Below are positions 1 to 11,371 of a DNA stretch of 64,000 nucleotides, in pieces. How positions within the stretch are numbered: the first letter of the stretch is position 1; each line of letters begins with the position of its first letter. The DNA is taken from positions 62,001 to 126,000 of the forward strand of contig WHVD01000040.1 in assembly GCA_015178975.1 (NCBI GenBank), read 5' to 3'. Origin of the DNA: Hysterangium stoloniferum (taxonomy: Eukaryota > Basidiomycota > Agaricomycetes > Hysterangiales > Hysterangiaceae). The notes under the pieces were generated by a model. The model ran no database searches. It worked only from the letters and a program-made list of their open reading frames with translations, and had not been told where the DNA came from. The translations under genes were made by a program, and so were the position numbers.

Positions 1-652
1 GCAGTCATGCCATTGAACAATGTTTGATGGTCCAGTAGGCTTGCCAAAATGCTTCATCATTCCTACATGGGGATTAAGAATTCCCACTGGGAGAATGGAT
101 AGATCAGTCCGAGTGGAAGGTTTCTTCCATTCTCAATGTCAATTTTGAGATTGTATAGTCAGCTTACTGAGAACATCCATGAAGTCATGAAGTTTCTCTG
201 GGTCACCTTCCAGGTCTGCAATTAGCTCAGATGCCAGGGTGATTAAGCATCAGCTTGCAACTTTGGAAACCTTCCAATTTAGTAGCCCTAAACAGTTCCC
301 AGATATTTGAGTTCCAAAAGGTCACTAGATCAGGTGTGCATACCTATGTAATGATAGGATTCTGAAATTTTTAAGATTTCAGCAGACCACACAATATCCT
401 GAGTGTATACATATATAATGATTTTGACCCTCCACTTCAATAAATATATATGGGTATGTTGTAATATAATTTTAATATGCACGAATTTTGGAATAATTTC
501 CCTGAGTGACAGCACACCCATCGCATTGCCAAGTCACTTCTGAGACAGTTAGATTTCTCAAACAAGATATCAAAATCATTCTGCGGAACAAGAAAATGCA
601 ATACAATACTGCGCACATCTACTCCCAGCTTGAAGCCCAGCGATAATCGCAT
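1..652. other. intergenic, nothing recognised
   Basis: This is the 3' side of the minus-strand peptidase gene. No coding region, RNA gene or repeat could be supported. The sequence is AT-leaning and the short frames here do not resemble any family I know. Confidence 0.5.
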
Positions 653-3347
653 TCACAAGATCCCAAAACCAACCATCGGGAAATTCCTCGACAAAGACCT
701 CATAACTTCAAGTAGCTCTCTGTCCTCAAAGCTCAACGCGGATATTTCATCCTCAGCCTGTCCTTCTTTTCCAGAAACTTCAAAGAGCCTATCCTCAATT
801 TCGCAAACTGTATCCTTGGGTGGTAAAATGCCATCGCGGAAGTAATTCCGAATGTGTTTTGACGCAGTAAGGGAGGTGCCTGCAAGGGAGCAGTGCTGGA
901 TGTTTGAAAGGCGATCAGTAGGGAATTTGAAGTTGAGTGGGAGTGTGCTTAGAAGAATATTTCGGGAAAGGTGAATTAAGACATGGTGAATAGTGAATAG
1001 CGTAGGTAGAGTAGTGATGCCGTGCAGCGTAAAGTAGACTCACCCCAGGGGTATTAACAGTCAATAGGACGGAATTGGTGAATCCTGCGGAGGCCTTTCT
1101 TGCTCTTTTTTTTATTTATGAGATAAGTAAACATAACACTTCGGAAATTCGTTGTTAGATACATACGCCATGAGTGGTGTGACGGGATCTGTTTGTGGGC
1201 GAAGAGGGATATTGATTAACTTTTATTTGTTCAAGCATAGAAAGAAGGAATTAGTCGATTACCCATGGTATTCCCGATAATGAGGAGAGGGAAGCTAGTG
1301 TTTCCTGTGAATGGACCTGGAGAGAATAAACGAGTGAGTGGTTTTCACAATGAATAAATAGTATAAGTGGCCCAGGGCCAGGAACTAACCAGTAAAAATC
1401 TCCTTCGCTGTGATTTCCCATCCGCTAGGGAAGTCATAAGTATCAACAGTTTCTGAGACGGAATAGCATAAGAATACGAACAGACACGGAAGTCTGGTCG
1501 TCTGTGCCCAAACATCATTGAAAACCGAGAGTTTCCCCAACTCCTCTGTATAATTCATAAATGCCTCCAATGTCCTCGTAGCATTCAACCCCTCTCCACA
1601 CATCACAGCATGTCCCGCCTCCTGAACCGGCATTGAAGCCGCGCTAGTCGAATTGCTGGGACACGTCGGCTGCATCTTCCCTTTGGCCTGAAGATGAAGA
1701 TCTAATATTGGCCTCCCATCACCTTTCTCTAATGCTGCCATAGCCAGCATAAATGCCTTTAAAGACGTAAATGGGTTATATAACGCGCGGAACCACAATG
1801 ATTTAAGCACGCCTGATGATATGATGCCGAAAGTGGAATTGGAGCCCAAGACGGGAAGAGGGGTGGCTTGGATCGTGTTGTAGATATTTTGAATTCGGGA
1901 AGATACAAGAGCCGGCGTAGGGGCGTGAAGGGGGCAGGAGGGGCCAGATGCGACACATTGAGTAGTGAAGTATGTGAGTATTTTGTCGGTGTCGATGAGA
2001 TTGGTGAACCAGTAGCCTGAGAGATGATAATATGATCAGATAATATTATGGAGCTCACGTTAGGGATTGGGCCTACCACCCATGTAGTCTGAGAATTCTA
2101 CGACGCCTGTTATTTAAAACATTTATTTTTATTGAATTTCAAAATCTCGGGATGATAACAGACCATCGATGATGATGCGCTCGACATTGTTCTCATGGTC
2201 AATACAAGTTAGTGCAAAAGAAATGAATTATGGTAGTCTCGTACAGGAAACATGGAGGCATACCTTGGATACAACCAATCAGATATGTAATCCTGCTGCA
2301 ATGATGAAAACAAACTCACGTCGCACCAAGAATCGTACCATATGAGAAACCCCAATACTTAAGTTTCTCATATCCATGCGCCCTGGTTATCGCAAGCATA
2401 TCCCTGGCGACCATAGCAGTACTGACATATTCTGCGACATGTTTTGACCGAGCAGATGCTAATTTTCCCGTGAGAACAGATCGTGCGTATAATTCGTCTA
2501 ACACATCCGGATGTTCGCCAATCAAAACAAACGGGGCGCTATTCTCCCAGGGAGCACGCTCGAATTCATCTGAGAATATGTTCACTGTAGGCGTTGTCTC
2601 ACCAATGCCTGTTAAGGACATTAACGCCATCATTTGGGCAGAAGAACCATTAGTATAATTACGTGCCTCGTGGATCGAATCCTATGAGATCATAATCGTC
2701 TCCAAGTAATTTTTGTAAGTCGTCACCGATGCTGTCAATTAAACTGATGCCAGACCCTCCAGGTCCCCCTGTTCAACATATTAATGGTACATACAACAGG
2801 AATCTGTGGAAAATTACCAGGATTGAACAAGATTGGGCCCCGGTATTTCTTGCTTCCTCTTGGGACCCCTGCATTGACCCGCTTCATAGCGACTGCGACC
2901 TTCTCACCGTGGGGATCGGTGTGGTCCATCGGCACCTGTATGGGGAACGCAGTGGTATGCTGAGATTAAGTATGGATAGAAATATTGGGCACCTCAAATC
3001 GTGCGCAGTCGCGATTCTTTCCACAGGTATGCCATTCAAGCCTAGAACTTGGAACAACCTGACCGTGTCAAATCGTTTGATGTCGACGATGCGCCTGCAC
3101 AACCAACAACACGGACCTGCTTCCAATCGAATGAGCCAACGATGTATTTCTCCTGTGACTTGAAATCCTTGAATAAGCCCGTCAATGAAATACCACCCGA
3201 GCGTAGTAGATGTCCACAAAAGGCGACGGTCATCAACCCAGCGAGGGCGAAGACCTTGAAGCTGGATCTCTGATGCCTCGTTCCCATGCCTAGGCCTAAA
3301 TTTGGGTGTGGGGCTTTCTTGTCCACTTCAGACTTAGATAATTTCAT
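653..3347 (-). CDS. TAP-like serine peptidase / alpha-beta hydrolase, multi-exon
   Basis: Secreted or membrane-anchored peptidase of the tripeptidyl-aminopeptidase-like alpha/beta-hydrolase family. I start it at 3347 (MKLSKSEV). A hydrophobic segment follows (VFALAGLMTVAFCG), then a fungal signature rebuilt across introns (LEWHTCGKN.DCARFE, then VPMDHTDPHG), the FNPGGPGGSG oxyanion loop, FDPRG and the nucleophile elbow GFSYGT at about 2330. The C-terminal TAP domain supplies Asp in DPVTPL and His in TPG-HCSLAG, so the triad is complete. Exons read with good splice sites: 3117-3347, 2993-3058, 2818-2935, about 2663-2768, then 2316-2620, 1385-1849, 1263-1316, a 22-nt microexon 1167-1188, 1044-1104 and 653-895 (stop TGA at 653). 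The FDPRG exon joins in frame only through an apparent GC-AG intron. Exons between 1850 and 2315 are less certain (NNVERIIIDG is visible near 2170). CpG content is normal and no frame breaks were seen. Confidence 0.85.
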
Positions 3348-3883
3348 TGAGAAGGCAGCGGCAGCGTGTTCAAACGTTGTGGAAGAGCTGATGAAGCCTG
3401 ATCTTAATACCTGATCAGGGACCACCGTCAATTATAAACATGTTGTGTAATTACGTTACATTAGTAAGGATATCTATTATTTTGTGGCGTTATCCAATAG
3501 GTATCGTCGGATTTCTAAGAATCCCCACCTGGTCTAAAAATGAACGGAAGAGGTCGAGCGGGTTTTTCTCGTGTCACAAAGCAAGTCCCTTGGCCATCTA
3601 TAAACAGAATTTCATTTGAGTATTCATGGGAGTGAGAGTGATATCGTGTAAGTTTTCGAATATTAAGAATGATTGTGGGTGTTTTTCCAGGTCAGGATTA
3701 CTTGATAAGACCAGCATGCATAGATGCGATGACGGTGTGAGTGCAACATTACACACATGGCCATTGGTGGCGTGAGTGTTCGACTATTCAGTTTGAAAAA
3801 AAAAAACTAAAGAAGGCGCGGAGATTAGATGGTCACAGGAGCGGAGAAGAAGCATGTTCCGATAACAGAAGGGTCGTAGAGGA
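3348..3883. other. 5' flank of the peptidase gene
   Basis: Unique sequence between the peptidase start codon and the Copia insertion. It should hold the peptidase promoter, but no TATA box or clear binding site is called. The last five bases, GAGGA (3879-3883), are the left target-site duplication of the Copia element. Confidence 0.5.
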
Positions 3884-3992
3884 TGTTGGAATCAAACGTC
3901 GAGTAGCTATGCTATAGCTTACCTATCCATTGTTAGTTAATATGTAACCTTAGTGATTACTACCTAATATACTGAGCTTACCTCTTACCACA
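3884..3992 (+). repeat. 5' LTR of Copia A
   Basis: Begins TGTTGGAATCAAACG and ends CTCTTACCACA. It matches 9740-9853 along its whole length apart from a small indel (an extra ACAG in the right copy) and point changes. The adjoining primer site confirms this end as the 5' LTR. Confidence 0.9.
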
Positions 3993-4004
3993 GGTTATGG
4001 GCCC
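3993..4004 (+). other. Copia primer-binding site, half-tRNA type
   Basis: GGTTATGGGCCC immediately follows the LTR. It is complementary to the anticodon-loop side of an initiator tRNA-Met (GGGCCCAUAACC), as in Drosophila copia, which primes from a 5' half-tRNA. The same 12-mer recurs next to other Copia LTRs in this window. Confidence 0.75.
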
Positions 4005-4039
4005 CGAGCTCAGTAACTACCTCACATAGCAACAATGAC

Positions 4040-5539
4040 ATGTCCACTATCAAACTAGGTGATGAGTTCTTGAAAGTTCTGAAGTTAGATGCTTCTGAAA
4101 AAGACTGGCTTTCATGGAAAGGCAGGGTAGAACTGTCACTAGCGGCAAGAGGGTGCACAAAGCCAATGCTGAGCAACCCTGCAGAAGGGAAGTCGCCAGC
4201 GTGGATACCAACCACAGCTGCAGAGAAAAAAGAGGTCAAGGACTACAAGAAGGCTCTTGAAGACTGGTTGGGAAAAGATGCCATTGTATGACAACAGATT
4301 GCTGTCACCATCCCCAATTCCATATTCATCAGACTTCTTTCAAAAGCCACTGCTAAAGAGTATCACAACACTCTATGAAGCCAATTTGAAGAATGTTCCT
4401 TGGTTGTAGGCATTGAGCTGGTATCAATTTGCAAAGACCTTGCATCCATGGGCGATCCATTTCCAATGATGACATGTTCAATATCATCTTCACATCACTC
4501 CCTCGAACCTACAACACCATCCTATCATCACTCTCAATGAACAGAAGTTAAACAACAAAGTTATTAGCCCAGAAATACTGATCTCACTCATCCTTGATGA
4601 ATACAATCACCTCACAGTCCAAAATGGTGGGAAGTCAAAGTCAAAGGACAATGATGAAGTGTTCACAGCTGAGTCCAAGGAGCAAAAAAGGAGATTCAAA
4701 GGGAACTGCAACAACTATGGATGGGAAGGCCACAGGTTGAGAGACTGCTGGGAAGAAGGTGGTGGCAAGGCAGGCGGGGCTCCAAAGGGCTGGAAGGGCT
4801 AGAAGCCTAGAGGAAAGAAAGAAGTGTCAGCCAGGGATTCAAAGGGAAAGGAGAAAACCAAAGCCAACATAGGTGCTAGTGACAATGAACCAGATGCTGT
4901 TTGGCTAGCAGAGAGTGTCAGTGAACCTCATGACGGTCAAGTGGCTATGTCTACTCTCCCAGATGCAACACTTGCCCTAGCAAATGCCCAAACACCTACC
5001 TGTACAGTTGAACCTTTTGACTCAGGTGCCTCACAACACCTTTCTCCCTACTGTGATCACTTCATTAACTTTGTCACCATTCCTCCCAAACCCATCACTG
5101 CCACCGACAAATGTACATTTGATGTGATGGGATGTGGAGACCTGCACATTGAAATCCCAAATGGAAAGTCCAAAACACACATTTTGTTGAAGAATGTGTT
5201 GTATGTACCATCAATGGGGGTTACCCTTGTCTCAATCAGCAAACTGGTTTCCACAGGCGATGCAGCACTTTCCTGTAACTATCTGTTGTATATTCAATCA
5301 TCAAAAGAGGCTGATAGGTGAAATCCCTACCAGTAATGGACTTTATCACATCAAATGCAAAAATGAGCACCCATGTGGGGGCTACAGCAGGAACAAATGA
5401 AGTGCTCACCATGGAGGAGCTTGATGCAAGCCATTCACACATTGCACCCAGTGCAATCCACAAGATGCTTGCAGAGGGCATAGTTGAAGGAGCAAAGCTA
5501 GACCCACCACGAAACCATGGGCCAGTTCAAATCATGTGA
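4040..5539 (+). pseudogene. Copia A gag and protease, broken
   Basis: The gag frame opens at 4040 (STIKLGDEFLKVL; W at DWLSWKGRVELSL) and stops at 4291. Later frames continue to a zinc knuckle near 4713-4752 whose second cysteine is replaced by tyrosine (CNNYGWEGHRLRDC). Protease follows in 4824-5321 with an intact active site, FDSGASQHLSPYC, and the GAG-pre-integrase stretch LYHIKCKNEH near 5339. At least four stops or shifts separate these pieces, so no functional product is expected. Confidence 0.8.
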
Positions 5540-6250
5540 GAAGGTCAAAGCAAAGCACAAGCCTATTGGCAAAATTCATGAGCCTAAATGATGCTCAGCA
5601 CTCAGAGATGAAGTCCATACAGATCTGTGGGGACCTGCAGATGTAAATATGAAGGGTCAGAAACAGTACTATACATCATTCATAGATGACTATATGTGAT
5701 ACACTCACATCCCCCTACAAGCAGCAAAATCAGAGACCTTAGATTCCTACAAGGCTTATGAAGCCTGGGCACAGACACAACATGGCACCAAGATCAAATG
5801 GCTGTGATCAGATGGTGGTGGTGAATACCTCAGTAACAAATTTGCTCACCATTTGAAGGCCCAAGGAACAGAATGGAAGGTTACTGTGCATTATACACCA
5901 CAGCATAATGGTGTGGCTGAAAGGCTCAACCTAACATTGATGGAATGTGTTCATGCAGTCAGACATGCAAGTGGACTACCCAAAATGCTGTGGGGAGAAG
6001 CATTAGCACATGTTGTCTTTGTGAATGGCAAGACACCATATGAGCTATTACATGGTAAGAAACCAAATATTGGCAACTTACAGGTGTGGAGTGCACATGT
6101 GTGGGTACACAATACAAATGGCTCCAAACTTGACATGAGAGTGTGAGAGGGCCATTGGGTTGGCTTTGATGCTGGAAGTGGAGGCCATAGGATTTTACTT
6201 TGAAGACCATTGAACTGTTGGTGTGGAACAAAATGTCTCATTCAACAAAT
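5540..6250 (+). pseudogene. Copia A integrase, broken
   Basis: DDE integrase core read across stops: HTDLWGPADV (first Asp, about 5610), SDGGGEYLSNKF (second Asp, about 5810) and HNGVAERLN (Glu, about 5905), then LWGEALAHVVF and a C-terminal KLDMRV region. CGA-to-TGA stops interrupt it at three or more points, for example before SDGGGEY and after KLDMRV. Confidence 0.8.
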
Positions 6251-6559
6251 GTAAAGGTGTCACATTGGGGTCTTATAGGCTGCAGATTGAGGGGGAGATT
6301 AATAAGGAATCAATGAACGATCAGCATGATGGTCATAATGATCACAGTAGTTCTAACCTCCCTGAACCTCCACTTGACACCTCTAATCCCCAAGTAAGCT
6401 CGACCATACCACCAGAAGTCACCCAGACCCACCCCACAGCTTGATGAATTAGCACCTACACTAAGATGCTCAACCCATCAACACACCGAATCCCCATACT
6501 TGTGGATGCTACATGATGGCACTGGCACACATGATGGTCGGACTGGTAACCCAGTAGTC

Positions 6560-8153
6560 CCCCATGGAATCCAAGGTGTTGAGGTTGAAGGGTGACATGA
6601 GAGTGGTGGAGATAGCATGGGTGTCATTGCTGACACCACTGCTGGCACTTGGGAAATGGAAGATGACAACATCATTTATGCAATGCATGCAGAAACCTGT
6701 GAGACAGAAACATTGGAGCTGTGCACAATATATGAGGCACAGAAACAATCAGATTGGTCTCAATGGGATGAAGCTATCAAGGCTGAATGTAAGAGTCTTG
6801 ATGAAGCACACACCTGGGATGTTGTACCCTGACCAGCAAAGAACGAACATCAATGTTGTCAACTGCAAATGGGTCTTCAAGATATAGAAGAACTCAGCAG
6901 GTGAAATCAACAAGTCTAAGGCTTGACTACCATGAAACATATGCTCCTGTTGCTCATCTCTCATCCATCCATCTTATTCTTGCTATGGCTGCACACCATG
7001 GCTGGGATGTGGATGTATTCGATTTCCATAGTGCATTCCTTAATGGGAAACTTGATGACAATGGAATAATATTTATGGAACTTCCCCCCAGTTTTGCAAA
7101 AGGGGGAAAGGATGTCATTTCATGTCTATGAGTAGCTCTCTACAGCTCAAAGCAAGGTGCACTCAAATGGTACCAGTGGCTCAGTAAAGAGCTTGCTACC
7201 TTAGGCTTTCACCATACTGAAGCTGACTGGGGTGTTTTCATTGCAGGAATTCATGCACATTTGCTCATTCTAGCATCACATATTGATGACTGTGCAATAA
7301 CTGGCAGCTCAAAAGAACCTGTCAAAGCATTAAAGGCTGAAATTGGGTCTCGATTCAAGATCACTGATCTTGGGCCTATCAGCTGGTTGCTTGGAATGAA
7401 GGTCACTGATGATTGTGACATTCATACCATCTCCATCTTGCAGCAACCCTACTTCAAAGCAATTCTCACCAAGTACAATTTCATAGACCAGAATCAGTCT
7501 CCACCCCAATGGATCCAAATGTACAACTCTCAAAGAAGCAATCCCCAAAGTCAGCAGTTGAAACTGTAAAAATGTGACAGGTACCATTTTGTACCACTCT
7601 TGGTTCACTCATCTATCTTGCAGTTGGTACATGTCCCAATATTGCATTCATTGTCTCAACAGTCCCTCAGTTCACTGAGAGCCCTGGACTACCACATTGG
7701 GAGGCACTCAAATGCATCTACCACTATCTCATTGGTACAAAAACCTGGTCACTCCCTCACCTATGGCACAGAGATGAAAGGACTGATTGGATTGGCTACT
7801 CTGATGCTGATTGCACATTGCAAGAACATCGCCATGCCATTTCAGGCTATGCCTTCCTCATTGATGGAGGGGCCATCTCATGGGGGTTGAAGAAACAGGA
7901 ACTCATCACCCTCTCAACCACTAAGGCTGAGTATGTTGCAGCCACTCATGCCACAAAAGAGACTTTGGCTCCATCACCTCATTGGGAAATCTTCCAACCT
8001 CTTGAGCACCCCACTATCCTCTATAGTGATAATCAATCTGCTATCACACTTATGAAGGATGGTAATTATCTTGCTCGAACAAAGCACTTTGACATTCATT
8101 ATCATTTTATTCATTTTTCTATTACCAATGGTTCTATTCACATTCTTTACTGC
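6560..8153 (+). pseudogene. Copia A reverse transcriptase and RNase H, broken
   Basis: RT motifs are DYHETYAPVAHL, DVFDFHSAFLNGKL, WYQWLSKEL and the catalytic loop HIDDC (normally YVDD). RNase H follows with YSDADC, WGLKKQELITLSTTKAEY and LYSDNQSAITLMKDG. The frame runs into the solo LTR at 8154 and resumes in phase at 8912 (PTGDMVADTLTKALPS) once the LTR and one TSD copy are removed. Several stops and a frameshift near 6830 and 7130 make it inactive. Confidence 0.85.
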
Positions 8154-8906
8154 TGTTACGACTGTGTCACAACCGTGTCACAACCCAATGGTCCCTGAGG
8201 ATACTACTGTCTACCGACATTCCTAGTTATTGATCAAGTCATTGTATCAGAAACTGCTGGTCACCCAACACTGACATATACCTTCACGGTGATCAAACCC
8301 CATTTACGCCCCTGTCAAGTTATACTTGTACTATCTGGTTATGCTTTGATAGGTCCCTTTTTATTATGATGATCCATTCTACTCTATGTTTCACATATGC
8401 CCTAAATACTTGTAGCCTGTGGACTATTCCCTTTTCTCGTAATCCCACTCTCAGCTAATCATGGCTTCCAATCTTATCATAACCTTCCAGTTTCTAGTCA
8501 AGCTTATTCATCAATAGTATTTCCACTCTTCCCTTAGTTGGTAGTTTCAAGATGCTGATAACTCGTATATAAACTTGCTGTAATGTAGCTACTAGGCAAT
8601 CAGAATATTGACTCAGAACACCCCCATATACATCTCTCATAAGTCTTGCTCTAAGTATCCTGCTCTCTGCCTCTGCGTGTGCTCACCTGCCCTCAGTCTC
8701 TGACCCCTCGGCCTGACACTCAACTTATCCTTCGGTTTCCGATCAGTAACTCACCATGAGGAATTCAATAGGACTAGTTTTTGCCCACCCAAAATTTAAG
8801 GACACCTGATGGTAACTTGCGAGGGCACAGCACATAAGCTGAAGCCAAGTCCTTCCATTTGGTCCCCATCGGTCTACCGACATCAGTCAGTTTTCTGTTC
8901 TTAACA
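8154..8906 (+). repeat. solo LTR, family B, in Copia A RNase H
   Basis: Starts TGTTACGACTG and ends GTTCTTAACA, flanked by ACTGC at 8149-8153 and 8907-8911. It has a TATATAA box near 8567 and the shared LTR motif at 8821-8852. Family B copies also lie at 14163-14807 and 41602-42342. Confidence 0.92.
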
Positions 8907-9010
8907 ACTGCCCAACTGGTGACATGGTTGCAGACACTCTCACTAAAGCCCTTCCTTCTATTAAAGCTAAACATTTTGCTTTTGAACTAGTGTTGGAAAC
9001 TACTAAGCCA
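8907..9010 (+). pseudogene. Copia A pol C-terminus after the solo LTR
   Basis: Reads CPTGDMVADTLTKALPS then AKHFAFELVLETTK, the usual Copia pol ending (mobility of the DTLTKALP motif). It directly continues the RNase H frame that stops at 8153. Confidence 0.85.
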
Positions 9011-9036
9011 ATGTTGGCTTAGTGGTTTCCAACATA
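8993..9036. repeat. near-perfect 44-bp palindrome
   Basis: TGTTGGAAACTACTAAGCCA followed after a few bases by its reverse complement ending GTGGTTTCCAACA, with one mismatch. It overlaps the end of Copia A pol. Its ends resemble LTR tips, so it could be a fused pair of LTR ends or a hairpin terminator; neither is shown. Confidence 0.6.
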
Positions 9037-9238
9037 AAGTAAACTCTGATACTCTGAAGACCCCACTTGGTCATGAGTTCAATCACCACCCATACCAATA
9101 GTTTGAGGCCCAAAAATAAGTGGCAAAATAACTTGTATTTGGCATTAAGAGGGATAAGAATTACTTAATATCTAGTTGGCCCACACAACATTGGCTACTG
9201 GCCTTTAACAGGTCATATGGGAGTCACTACTGACCTTT

Positions 9239-9720
9239 GGGCCCATAACCTGTTAAGAATCAAGACCCTAATAGTAATGTAACTCAGTCTCGTATATCAT
9301 ATAACAGACTATGTATTGTATGTACCTAATAGTAATGTAACTAATGGGTGATTATTAGTTACATTATTGAATACATAATGGTCTTGACTCACCTCAGTCT
9401 CATATATCGTATAATGGACTGAGGTGATACTACTATTGCCTCTAGTTTATATATTTTACTACATATGTTACCAGGTACCATCAAAGTGTTAGAATATTGC
9501 AAGCCATTGAGAGTGCTCACAGTCTGACTACACTTGGCTATTTAGTACTGTACAGTAGCTTAGTCATCACATGTATTTTGGTAGGGACTTTGTCATCCCC
9601 TCACTCACATGAAATCCCATTGCATATTCTTACACAAAGTGATACCAGGGACCCATGCCCAAGAATTAAGGTTGGGTGATCTTAGGTCAATATGAGAAGT
9701 TTCGATGATGTTATCCAACA
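9239..9720 (-). repeat. LTR of family F with reversed primer site
   Basis: The reversed primer site GGGCCCATAACC (9239-9250) abuts an LTR-like segment running from TGTTAAGAATC (9251) to TTATCCAACA (9720). Much of it matches the LTR at 61376-61944. It reads as the 5' LTR end of a minus-strand Copia whose body is lost. No matching TSD was found. AT-rich palindromic blocks such as CTCAGTCTCRTATATCGTAT are repeated within it. Confidence 0.65.
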
Positions 9721-9739
9721 ACTAGGACTCTGCTCCATT

Positions 9740-9853
9740 TGTTGGAATCAAATGTTGAGTAGCTATGCTATAGCTTACCTAACCATTGTTAGTTAATACA
9801 GTATGTAACCTTAGCAATTACTACCTAATATACTGAGCTTACCTCTTATCACA
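9740..9853 (+). repeat. 3' LTR of Copia A
   Basis: Partner of 3884-3992, followed by the right TSD copy GAGGA at 9854-9858. The sequence just upstream is not a clear polypurine tract. Confidence 0.9.
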
Positions 9854-11371
9854 GAGGAGTTTCTAGTTGATTGGTATGACTTTGATGAGATTTGATTGCC
9901 ATCACAAGTGAACCGACTGTTAGCTTGTCCCACAAGAAGACCCCAGCCACTCCATTGAACTAATAATATCGATAAACAGTATAGTATGTGGTTCTGGCAT
10001 GAGGAATGAATGGAAGAGCATGTTAAGCAGATTAAAAGCATGCTGTGGAACACCATTTTCTAGCATTAAATGATTATGTATTATTATGAATTTAAAGCAA
10101 TGTTAATTTTTAACTATCAATAAAACATTGAGGCAAACAAGAAATGAAAAGAAAGTGAACAGCAGAGATGGAAGGGTAAGAGATTTCTGGTATGAGCATC
10201 TGTCATATTCAATCAATGTGACGAAGTTGACTTTCCAAAATATGAGCTTTGAACTCTTTGGGGGGGGAAATAGCTGTTCCAATCATCACAGGACTCAAAT
10301 ATATCAGGTCACTTGTCACAACAACCACTCCAGAAGGCAAGGAATTTATAGTACTTGGCCTGGCAACACATCCTACTGCTACAGATGAGCTTGGTGTTAG
10401 ATTGAGTGGGGAGGTTTACATCAGTACACAGTGGATGTGAACAAAGAATGTTAGTGTTAGTAAGCAACTGTACAGTAGTTACTTATCAATGTACAGATTT
10501 CATTAATGAAACAAATGCAGGATTATCACTTGGACTATCCAATGAGTACCCAGACATGAGCCTGGAGTTTCATGACAGTGCTGTGAACTGCTGTTCCATG
10601 AGAGACCTGAGCTCATGAGGCAGTGCAACTATTGGGAGGGGAATACAAATAATACTCAGTTTTAAAAGTGATATGTGAGATGATGTACTCACTTGTCACT
10701 TGTTGCTACATGATGACTAACCATATGTCCTATTGAAGAACACTTGCAGCTACCCTATCTGGAAGTGGTGGTGGATGATGCTGGCACCCCAGCTAGCTTG
10801 TTGTTAGTGATGTATCATATGATGCATGTGTAGAGTTAACTTACTGTCATCTTTGTCAGTTGCATGATAGTTCATCCCCATCTTGGCTGAATGATAATTT
10901 TCAGCAAGGACCACTAATTATCAAGGAAAAAGTCATCAGACAGATATTCATGCTCAAGAATAGATTAACTCATTATTCAAGTTGAAATCCTGGCAGTATG
11001 CATGAGGTAATCCACTGAGGGTATTCATCTTAATGAATGTCTTCATCACAGTCATCAACCCACACCAGCACTCGAATTTTTGATATTGTGCAAGATTATA
11101 TGCATTGATGCCTTCAGGGAGAATGAAATGGCCTTTTGACATTGGACTGTATTGTATTAGGTTAGTCCAATATGAAATATGCTATCAATCAACTTACTAT
11201 GGGAAATCTGTTACTGAGTCTCACTCTCAGTCAAAAAGAACAAGATTCAGTGCATTTTACATAGTAACACAGCATGCAAAGAATGCCTTTCTACTGGATC
11301 CATCATTCAGATTAACTCACATACAGCATAGTTGTGTTAAGTGGGAGTCAAGATGAGGCATGAGCACAAAC
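9854..11371. other. unassigned degraded sequence
   Basis: CpG-poor, with short broken frames on both strands (for example plus 10249-10440 and minus 10954-11142) that I could not match to any family. They may be old transposon coding sequence. Confidence 0.4.

Larger units (their letters stand above)
3884..9853 (+). mobile_element. Copia element A, decayed but with intact ends
   Basis: Ty1/Copia retrotransposon bounded by short LTRs (109 and 114 bp) and a perfect 5-bp duplication, GAGGA at 3879-3883 and 9854-9858. Domain order is the Copia order: gag, protease, integrase, reverse transcriptase, RNase H. The frames carry many in-frame stops, often TGA where CGA or TGG is expected, which is the footprint of C-to-T decay. 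A 753-bp solo LTR sits inside the RNase H region, and a second LTR-like segment (9251-9720) lies before the 3' LTR. The element sits in the 5' flank of the peptidase gene. Confidence 0.9.

Noticed and set aside
9254..9725. Solo-LTR status for the family F copy next to Copia A
   Set aside because: Flanks TAACC and ACTAG do not match, and the adjacent reversed primer site indicates the end of a longer element.
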